A stretch of DNA of 19,004 nucleotides from Bacteroidota bacterium (GTDB lineage: Bacteria > Bacteroidota > Bacteroidia > Cytophagales > Cyclobacteriaceae). The translations under genes and the position numbers were made by a program. Positions 1-6,124 of the stretch are shown one piece after another. The first letter of the stretch is position 1, and every line of letters begins with the position of its first letter. A model generated the notes under the pieces. The model was given only the letters and a program-made list of their open reading frames with translations. It was not told the origin of the DNA and searched no databases. The stretch covers positions 1 to 19,004 of the forward strand of contig JAEWLI010000054.1 of the NCBI GenBank assembly GCA_023393375.1, read 5' to 3'.

Positions 1-957
1 ATAACCTTCCAGTGATTTTGGTGTATCGTAGTGAATAACAAAACGCACGTCAGGTTTATCAATTCCCATTCCAAATGCAATAGTGGCCACAATTACATCC
101 ACCTCTTCATTCAGAAAGTCATCCTGATTCTTAATACGGGTGGCACTATCCATTCCTGCATGGTATGGAGCCGCCTTTATACTATTGACCTTTAGCAAAT
201 CAGCAATTTCTTCTACCTTTTTTCTACTAAGGCAATAAACTATCCCGGATTTCCCTTTATGGTCCCGGATATATTTCACCAGCTGTTTCTTAGCTTCAAC
301 TTTTTGCCTGATTTCATAATACAGATTTTTCCTGTTGAAGGAAGATTTGAAGATATCAGCCTCTTCCATTTGGAGATTTCTCTGTATATCAAGCTGTACT
401 TTTGGTGTAGCTGTCGCTGTAAGTGCAATGATAGGAAAATCTCCAATCTGTCCCAATATATTTTTGATTCTTCTATATTCAGGACGAAAATCATGTCCCC
501 ACTCACTGATACAATGTGCTTCATCAATAGCTGCAAATGAGACATTTGCTTTCTTCAAAAACTCAATATAGTCTTCTTTATTAAGTGATTCAGGGGCTAC
601 ATACAGCAATTTTACATCTCCTTTAATGGTTTCGTCCATCACCCTAAGCACTTCGCTTTTTGTGAGTGTGGAATTCAACACTTGGGCATTTACACCCACG
701 GCATTCATCTGGTCAACCTGATTTTTCATCAATGCAATAAGGGGGGATATCACGATTGCTACCCCAGGCATCATAATGGCTGGCAACTGATAACATAATG
801 ATTTTCCAGCACCGGTAGGCATAATAACAAAAGTGTTTTTACCTGCTAGCACATTTTTAATTACGACCTCCTGATTTCCCCTGAAATTTCCATATCCAAA
901 AACTTCTTTCAGCTTTTCCTTTAACTCATCTATTTTTTCCATCATAACGTCTTCCAC
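1..957 (-). CDS. recQ: ATP-dependent DNA helicase RecQ, N-terminal part (cut by window edge)
   Basis: This is a 3'-5' superfamily 2 DNA helicase acting in recombination and replication-fork repair. Translating the minus strand leftward from 942 gives 314 open codons running off the window. Counted from the ATG at 942, the visible RecQ motifs are FRGNQ (20-24, motif 0), PTGAGKS (42-48, Walker A), SPLIALMKNQ (motif Ia) and DEAHC (140-144, Walker B). A SFNRKNLYY stretch, AFGMGIDKPDVR and VIHYDTPKSLEGY follow. The sequence stops just before the expected arginine-finger motif VI, so the zinc-binding, winged-helix and HRDC parts lie outside. Three in-frame starts are possible: GTG at 957, ATG at 945 and ATG at 942. 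An AGGAGG sequence (962-967) lies 4 bases before the GTG but about 16 before the ATG at 945, so GTG is used here with low certainty. The gene diverges from manC and shows no frameshift. Confidence 0.95.
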   Translation of the reverse strand, partial: MEDVMMEKIDELKEKLKEVFGYGNFRGNQEVVIKNVLAGKNTFVIMPTGAGKSLCYQLPAIMMPGVAIVISPLIALMKNQVDQMNAVGVNAQVLNSTLTKSEVLRVMDETIKGDVKLLYVAPESLNKEDYIEFLKKANVSFAAIDEAHCISEWGHDFRPEYRRIKNILGQIGDFPIIALTATATPKVQLDIQRNLQMEEADIFKSSFNRKNLYYEIRQKVEAKKQLVKYIRDHKGKSGIVYCLSRKKVEEIADLLKVNSIKAAPYHAGMDSATRIKNQDDFLNEEVDVIVATIAFGMGIDKPDVRFVIHYDTPKSLEGY

Positions 958-961
958 GACA

Positions 962-967
962 CCTCCT
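962..967 (-). promoter_or_regulatory. Shine-Dalgarno-like AGGAGG before recQ
   Basis: On the minus strand AGGAGG lies 4 bases upstream of the in-frame GTG at 957 and about 16 bases upstream of the ATG at 945. Strong Shine-Dalgarno sequences are uncommon before genes in this phylum, and most starts in this window have only A/T-rich leaders. If functional, the site favours the GTG start, which adds five residues to the ATG-942 version. Confidence 0.4.
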
Positions 968-1006
968 TTTTTGGGGCAGATTTGAATAATCCTGAAATTG
1001 CAGATT

Positions 1007-1014
1007 CAAATTTA
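1007..1014 (-). promoter_or_regulatory. Candidate -7 box (TAAATTTG) for recQ
   Basis: TAAATTTG on the minus strand matches the Bacteroidota -7 consensus TAnnTTTG and lies about 50 bases upstream of the recQ start. No TTG is seen at the usual spacing for the -33 box, and such octamers occur by chance in AT-rich DNA, so this is only a candidate. Confidence 0.3.
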
Positions 1015-1269
1015 ATAAAATATAAAAAACTATTTGAATGCTTAATTAAGTTATATTTTATTTCTTAAATAATTGATAAAAAAAACCTTATCCCGATTAA
1101 AAATTTACAATCAATGATTCATTTGGGGATAAACTATAATATACTTAAATTTACACATAATTTGTGGCCAATAATGGTTAAATATTAATTTTTTTTCAAT
1201 TTTTGCAGTACTTTCATAAAATCACATGAATCAAATTTTTTAACGTTTTTTCCAAAAAAAATTTCAATA

Positions 1270-2346
1270 ATGAATGAAAATAATTATGTAGTAATTATGG
1301 CCGGAGGAATAGGAAGCCGGTTTTGGCCTTATAGCAGGAATAATAACCCAAAACAATTTCTTGATATTTTTGGCATCGGTAAATCCTTGTTACAAATGAC
1401 TTTTGAAAGGTTTTTACCTATTGCTCCCAAAGAAAATATTTTTATTGTTTCAAATGATTTGTATGAAGAGCAAATAAAAACCCAGTTACCAGGATTATCA
1501 GATGATCAAATTTTATTAGAACCCAATAGAAGAAATACAGCACCATGTATTGCATACGCAAGTTATAAAATAAGAAAAAGAAATCCTAAAGCATGTATTG
1601 TTGTCACTCCTTCAGATCATGCTATTTTTAATGACCTTGCTTTTCAAAAAGCAATCATTCAAGGATTGGCGCATGCGTGTCATCGTAATGACCTCATCAC
1701 CCTTGGTATTCATCCTAGCCGCCCGGAAACCGGCTATGGGTATATTCAATTTATCACAGAAGGGAATGAAGAAGTAAAAAAAGTAAAAACATTTACTGAA
1801 AAACCACAACAGGATTTGGCTACTAAATTTCTGGAAAGTGGTGATTTTGTATGGAATGCTGGTATCTTTATTTGGAGAGCTGACACCATTGTTCAAGCGT
1901 TCGAAACCCATCTTCCAGAGATGGCTGAAATTTTCGAACAGGTCTCACACAATTTCTATTCTAATAGTGAGTCGCCGGCCATCAAAGAAGCATATTCTCA
2001 ATGCAAGAATATCTCTATTGACTATGGGATTATGGAAAAGGCCGCTAATGTATATGTGGTAATGGGGGATTTTGGATGGTCAGATCTAGGCTCCTGGGCT
2101 TCTTTACACGATATTTCTGATAAAGATGAAAATCACAATGTACTTAATGCCAATGCGCTTACTTATGATAGCCAAAATTGTTTGATAAAAGGCCCCAATG
2201 GAAAATTAATGGTTATACAGGGTCTTGATGGTTATCTGGTAAATGATACCGGGGATATATTATTGATCTGTAAATTAGATCAGGAACAACGCTTCAGACA
2301 GTTTGTCAGCGACGTACGTTCACTAAAAGGACCGGAATATATTTAA
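1270..2346 (+). CDS. manC: Mannose-1-phosphate guanylyltransferase
   Basis: The enzyme joins GTP and mannose 1-phosphate to give GDP-mannose, the donor for polysaccharide and glycoprotein mannosylation and the precursor of GDP-fucose. The 358-residue protein has the nucleotidyltransferase signature GGIGSRFWPYSR (12-23). It also has EPNRRNTAP (84-92), PSDH (114-117), ETGYGYI (153-159), FTEKP (175-179, the usual FVEKP sugar-phosphate motif with one change), WNAGIF (195-200) and DYGIMEK (251-257). Its length fits the single-function form. The C-terminal phosphomannose-isomerase domain of the longer bifunctional enzymes is absent. No Shine-Dalgarno is visible before the ATG. It stands alone between recQ and the convergent purE, with only 30 bases to purE, and no other polysaccharide genes are in view. 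The enzyme assignment is firm; the symbol follows common usage. Confidence 0.93.
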   Translation: MNENNYVVIMAGGIGSRFWPYSRNNNPKQFLDIFGIGKSLLQMTFERFLPIAPKENIFIVSNDLYEEQIKTQLPGLSDDQILLEPNRRNTAPCIAYASYKIRKRNPKACIVVTPSDHAIFNDLAFQKAIIQGLAHACHRNDLITLGIHPSRPETGYGYIQFITEGNEEVKKVKTFTEKPQQDLATKFLESGDFVWNAGIFIWRADTIVQAFETHLPEMAEIFEQVSHNFYSNSESPAIKEAYSQCKNISIDYGIMEKAANVYVVMGDFGWSDLGSWASLHDISDKDENHNVLNANALTYDSQNCLIKGPNGKLMVIQGLDGYLVNDTGDILLICKLDQEQRFRQFVSDVRSLKGPEYI

Positions 2347-2376
2347 AAATATTTTGATTGAGGGGTATTAGAAAAC

Positions 2377-2907
2377 TTAACGGGGCTGAAAACCGATAAC
2401 TCTTTTCTTATATCCCTCTTTTTCCAATTTTTCCACTGACTCCATTACCTTATCTTTCAGGTTTTCTTTGAATTTCTTTAAATTATCAGCCACCTTTTCG
2501 TCGAATGTACCAATGATTTGAGCTGCCAGAATTCCTGCATTTTTTGCTCCATCCAGAGCAACAGTAGCTACTGGTACTCCCGCAGGCATTTGTAGAATAG
2601 ATAAAACAGAATCCCAGCCATCAATGGAATTACTTGATTTCACCGGAACTCCAATTACAGGTAATGTAGTGATAGAGGCAACCATTCCAGGCAGGTGAGC
2701 TGCACCTCCGGCACCTGCAATGATTACTTTTAATCCCCGCTCTTTGGCTGATTCGGCATACGAAACCATTCTATGTGGGGTTCGATGTGCAGAAACAATG
2801 GTTACTTCCACCTGTACACCCAACTCTTCCAATACTTCAGCAGCAGCTGACATGACCGATAAATCAGACTGACTGCCCATAATAATACCTGCTAACGGCT
2901 TATTCAT
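2377..2907 (-). CDS. purE: N5-carboxyaminoimidazole ribonucleotide mutase, class I PurE
   Basis: PurE moves the carboxyl group of N5-CAIR to C4 to give CAIR in de novo purine synthesis. The 176-residue protein shows GSQSDLSVM (11-19), SAHRTPHRM (39-47, with the catalytic His at 41), AGAGGAAHLPGM (64-75), LPVIGVPV (82-89) and SILQMPAGVPVATVAL (103-118). Together with purK next door this marks the class I mutase rather than the class II AIR carboxylase. Its ATG overlaps the purK stop in an ATGA quartet, so the two are almost certainly translationally coupled. The C-terminal tail (about 140-176) is lysine- and glutamate-rich. It ends 30 bases from the convergent manC stop, with no obvious hairpin terminator between them. 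Confidence 0.96.
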   Translation of the reverse strand: MNKPLAGIIMGSQSDLSVMSAAAEVLEELGVQVEVTIVSAHRTPHRMVSYAESAKERGLKVIIAGAGGAAHLPGMVASITTLPVIGVPVKSSNSIDGWDSVLSILQMPAGVPVATVALDGAKNAGILAAQIIGTFDEKVADNLKKFKENLKDKVMESVEKLEKEGYKKRVIGFQPR

Positions 2908-4046
2908 GAAATTACTGTTAAGTTTTCTTTTACAAACATAGCTTTTTCTTTTAACCTTTGCATGTCGTGATCAACAATTGTAACATGCCCCATTTTGCGA
3001 AAAGGTTTTGTATATTTTTTGCCGTACAGATGAACATGAGCTCCTTCCATACCTAAAATTGAATCAATACCTTGATATTTTGCAATACCATTGTATCCAT
3101 CTTCCCCTAATAAGTTTACCATAGCAGAAGGGATCTTTAAAGTAGTAGCCCCTAAAGGCAAATTGAGGATTGCTCTTAAATGTTGATCAAATTGTGAGGT
3201 ATAATTCGATTCAATGGTTTGATGCCCACTATTATGGGTTCGCGGAGCAATCTCATTCACAAGAACTTCACCTGTTTTTGTTACAAACATTTCTACAGCC
3301 AATAGTCCGATCATATCAAGTTGGGTTATCAATTTGTTGGCAATATCTTCAGCTTGTAACCGAATTTCGTCTGAAATGGCAGCAGGAGAAAAAAGATATT
3401 CCACAAGGTTATACTGGGGATGAAAAACCAATTCAACTACAGGAAATACCGCAACTTCACCATTTTTGTTCCTTGCTATTATCACAGAAAGCTCTTTTTC
3501 AAAATCCACGAACTTTTCCAACAAACCGGGTGCATCAAATGCCAGTGGTAAATCCTTTTTGGACATCAATTTCTGAACACCCCGGCCATCGTACCCTGCT
3601 TTGCCCAACTTATGAACAGCGGGCAAAAAATCTGTATGCAATTCTACGTCTGATTTATTTTCAGTTAAAACAAAAGGGGCTGTTGGGATCTGATGGTCCT
3701 GATAAAATTGCTTCTGCAACCTTTTGTCCTGAATCATTTGAATAATATGAGGTTGAGGATAGACCATTTTTCCTTCAGCTTCCAGTGTTGTCAGAGCCTG
3801 TACATTTACATTTTCAATCTCAATGGTTATAAGATCGCATTGCTTTCCAAAATCATAAACAGTCTGAAAATCGGTAATGCTACCTACTTGAAATGATGAA
3901 GCAATACTTTTACAGGGAGCATCTTTATCTGGGTCTAATACATGAATTTCCAGGTTCAGATCTATGGCAGCTTGTATCATCATACGTCCCAATTGACCAC
4001 CTCCCAGTACACCTATTTTCAAATCACTATAAAAATTTTTCTCCAT
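2904..4046 (-). CDS. purK: N5-carboxyaminoimidazole ribonucleotide synthase PurK
   Basis: This ATP-grasp enzyme uses ATP and bicarbonate to carboxylate AIR, giving N5-CAIR for PurE. The 380-residue protein has an N-terminal pre-ATP-grasp fold with GVLGGGQLGRM (12-22). The ATP-grasp region follows, with KAGYDGRG (149-156) and LEKFVDFEKELSVI (176-189). The metal/substrate segment is NEIAPRTHNSGHQT (264-277). Length and motif order are normal. It overlaps purE by 4 bases downstream and starts 55 bases after the stop of the MutS-like gene on the same strand. All three may share a transcript, though no promoter could be pinpointed in the gap. The ATG at 4046 is the natural start; no Shine-Dalgarno is seen. 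Confidence 0.96.
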   Translation of the reverse strand: MEKNFYSDLKIGVLGGGQLGRMMIQAAIDLNLEIHVLDPDKDAPCKSIASSFQVGSITDFQTVYDFGKQCDLITIEIENVNVQALTTLEAEGKMVYPQPHIIQMIQDKRLQKQFYQDHQIPTAPFVLTENKSDVELHTDFLPAVHKLGKAGYDGRGVQKLMSKKDLPLAFDAPGLLEKFVDFEKELSVIIARNKNGEVAVFPVVELVFHPQYNLVEYLFSPAAISDEIRLQAEDIANKLITQLDMIGLLAVEMFVTKTGEVLVNEIAPRTHNSGHQTIESNYTSQFDQHLRAILNLPLGATTLKIPSAMVNLLGEDGYNGIAKYQGIDSILGMEGAHVHLYGKKYTKPFRKMGHVTIVDHDMQRLKEKAMFVKENLTVIS

Positions 4047-4101
4047 TCCATGAATTTTTTACAAAAATAGATTTTTTAGGGTTAATTGGCCTAAGCCTGA
4101 T

Positions 4102-5901
4102 CTATTTTCCCATATTTATTCCAATTTTTTCCATTAAAATACTGGCATTAAAACTCTCAGTGACACCTTGTTTAATCTTATAATCAAAATAAAGATCCCC
4201 ATCCCTAATGTCGCTTTCGAAACTATAATTTTTTACCTGAGGTAATTGATTTTCAAGATAAGACAATTCCAGATCATGGGTAGAGACAAATCCTGATGCA
4301 TTTGACTTGCTTAATTGTTTGGTCAGTGCAACAGCTCCTTTGTGCCGGTCTTTAGAATTTGTTCCTTTTAAAATTTCGTCTAACATAAATAGGACAGGTT
4401 CACCTTGATTTAATAGCTCTAACAATTGCTTTATCCTTGTCAACTCTGCATAAAAGGAAGAAATATTTTCCTCAAGATTATCCAGGGTTCTCATACTGGT
4501 AAACAGTTGGATGTTTGACAATTCCAATTGACGGGCACAAACCGGGGCTCCTGCCAATGCAAGCACCAGGTTGATGCCCACAGTTCGAAGGAAAGTGCTT
4601 TTTCCAGACATATTGGATCCGGTCACTAAAGTGATCTGTTTATCAACGGCATGTTCAAAATCATTCGATATTCTTTTATCCTTCGGAATCAGCGGATGAC
4701 CTAAAGCTATAGCCTTGAATTGGTGTGACCGACTCACAATTGTCGGGAAAACAAATTCAGGGTTGGCATAACTGAACCCTGCGATACTGGTGATCGCCTC
4801 AATTTCACCGATAGCTTCAAACCAGGTATGAATATTTTCTGAGTACATATTTTTCCATTGCTCTGCTTTACCAACCCAATGGTAATCCAACAATAAAAAA
4901 GCATTTAATATATGGTACATCATGCCATTTCTGGCATCTAATCCATTAATTATGTCGCCCAATTGTTTAATTTTTTTAGAAGCTTTGGAATTTTCCAAAT
5001 CAAATGCTTTGATTAAATCCTGCCACCTTTTTGAGGAAAATTCTGAAGATTCAGCACTTTTTATTAATGCTGCGTATACTTTCAGCACCTTGTAACTCTC
5101 ACCGGTCTTTTCATAAATCTTTTGAGTGGTTTTACTTAGTCTTACAAGAAGTAATAGATTAATCAGAAAAGGGATGCCCACCCATTCAAATGAAACAAAA
5201 CCAAATATTACCAAGAGAATAGATATTAGAAATAAACTTCTCATCAACCAGCCTGTCAGGATCAATCCTTTGGGTGATTTGACCAAATTAACTCCACTTT
5301 TCCATTCCAACACTCCTTTTACATCAAGATTGTTTGCTTTTTGTATCAGTCCCGAAGCCTGAAACTCTTGCCGCCAATCCAGATTTTTTGCCACTTCTTT
5401 CACAGCCTCCTGCTGTAACAATATAAACTCTGTAGAAGATCTGAATTTTAAAAGATAAGCCAGGCTGTTTCTACCATAATTCGTAATGGTCCTGTTCAAT
5501 AGCTGAAAGAGTGAAGATTTGCCAAATAAATCGAGATCAGTACCGTAAGGATGATTTTTATCAACAAAGTCCTCTCCCTGATCCATATTTGAAAAATCCA
5601 AATTGATTCTCCTTATTTCATCTTCATTTATATTTTTCAGAGTTTTATTCCAATTGACCAGATATTGTTTCCTAAGATGATGCTTGAGTACGATGAGAAA
5701 TGCTGGTAGAAGAATTAGTATGGTGAGCACTATCCCGGCAGGTTCTCCTGAATTGGCAAAATATACAACTAAAATCAGGAGGGCTACAAATACCATTACC
5801 CTAATGACCGAAAAAAAGGACGATTCATAAATATATGTCTGTTCCCGTTCACCAAAATGATCCTTTCTTTTGCTAAACATCTGTTGAGGTTCAATATTCA
5901 T
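4102..5901 (-). CDS. Membrane-anchored MutS-family ATPase (MutS core and ATPase, no mismatch-recognition domain)
   Basis: The 599-residue protein ends in a MutS-type ABC ATPase domain. The Walker A is GSNMSGKST (428-436), Walker B is VLFMLDEIL (503-511) running into KGTNSKDR (512-519), and the STHD switch is at 540-543. The middle region, from about YGTDLDLFG (119-127), resembles the MutS core/lever. Unlike true MutS it lacks the N-terminal mismatch-binding domain with its Phe-x-Glu motif, and it has no C-terminal Smr nuclease domain. Four hydrophobic stretches (about 31-49, 57-73, 213-233 and 241-255) suggest it sits in the inner membrane with its ATPase in the cytoplasm. Such proteins recur in Bacteroidota, usually annotated only as MutS-related. 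Its role is unknown, and mismatch repair should not be assumed. It lies 55 bases upstream of purK on the same strand and diverges from polA across about 220 bases. Confidence 0.85.
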   Translation of the reverse strand: MNIEPQQMFSKRKDHFGEREQTYIYESSFFSVIRVMVFVALLILVVYFANSGEPAGIVLTILILLPAFLIVLKHHLRKQYLVNWNKTLKNINEDEIRRINLDFSNMDQGEDFVDKNHPYGTDLDLFGKSSLFQLLNRTITNYGRNSLAYLLKFRSSTEFILLQQEAVKEVAKNLDWRQEFQASGLIQKANNLDVKGVLEWKSGVNLVKSPKGLILTGWLMRSLFLISILLVIFGFVSFEWVGIPFLINLLLLVRLSKTTQKIYEKTGESYKVLKVYAALIKSAESSEFSSKRWQDLIKAFDLENSKASKKIKQLGDIINGLDARNGMMYHILNAFLLLDYHWVGKAEQWKNMYSENIHTWFEAIGEIEAITSIAGFSYANPEFVFPTIVSRSHQFKAIALGHPLIPKDKRISNDFEHAVDKQITLVTGSNMSGKSTFLRTVGINLVLALAGAPVCARQLELSNIQLFTSMRTLDNLEENISSFYAELTRIKQLLELLNQGEPVLFMLDEILKGTNSKDRHKGAVALTKQLSKSNASGFVSTHDLELSYLENQLPQVKNYSFESDIRDGDLYFDYKIKQGVTESFNASILMEKIGINMGK

Positions 5902-5943
5902 GAAAGGCTATTTTAAAAAATTATTGACAAAAAAAATTGTTAT

Positions 5944-5982
5944 CCACGAAATTAGGGCAACGGCCTTATTTTTGCCACGAAA
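5944..5982. repeat. Direct repeat CCACGAAA, two copies 31 bases apart
   Basis: CCACGAAA occurs at 5944-5951 and 5975-5982, start to start 31 bases, close to three helical turns. The pair lies in the divergent region between the MutS-like gene and polA and flanks a TATTTTTG box at 5967-5974. It could be a regulator site, but two 8-base copies are weak evidence. Confidence 0.25.
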
Positions 5983-6080
5983 GCCAGATAAATTTAATTT
6001 TAACCCTTAAGCCTCCTGATTATCTTTACCAATTATTTAAATCGCAGTTTATAAAAGCGAAATAATCAATATACGATTAA

Positions 6081-6088
6081 TATATTTG
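6081..6088 (+). promoter_or_regulatory. Candidate -7 box (TATATTTG) for polA
   Basis: TATATTTG matches the Bacteroidota TAnnTTTG element and would give a leader of about 30 bases before the polA ATG at 6125. No TTG lies at the right spacing upstream. A second match, TATTTTTG at 5967-5974, is the alternative and would give a leader of roughly 140 bases. Only one, or neither, may be used. Confidence 0.3.
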
Positions 6089-6124
6089 CTTTTTACTCTG
6101 ATGTTTTAATCCTCACAAAAATTT

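Larger units (their letters stand above)
958..1269. other. AT-rich divergent intergenic region between recQ and manC
   Basis: This stretch of about 310 bases has no credible gene on either strand. It is very AT-rich, with long A and T runs. It holds the recQ leader with the AGGAGG site, a TAAATTTG box on the minus strand (1007-1014) and a pair of inverted heptamers, TTATCCC (1088-1094) and GGGATAA (1126-1132). Both divergent promoters must be here, but no clear plus-strand TAnnTTTG box was found for manC. The closest is AATTTTTG at 1198-1205, with one mismatch and no good partner box. Confidence 0.6.

Noticed and set aside
259..571. Open frames of 78-93 residues on both strands within 259-571
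   Set aside because: They overlap the RecQ coding sequence, which has clear helicase motifs in its own frame; these are shadow frames.
1198..1205. AATTTTTG as the manC promoter -7 box
   Set aside because: One mismatch to TAnnTTTG and no TTG at 17-23 bases upstream.
3170..3745. A 191-residue plus-strand open frame opposite purK
   Set aside because: It lies antisense to conserved PurK sequence and has no recognisable domain or plausible composition.
4102..5901. Canonical MutS mismatch-repair protein
   Set aside because: Too short, lacks the mismatch-binding domain and carries membrane segments; retained only as a MutS-family ATPase.
5941..5950. DnaA-box-like TTATCCACG upstream of polA, possible origin signal
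   Set aside because: A single near-match with one mismatch and no cluster, no AT-rich unwinding repeats and no dnaA or dnaN neighbour.
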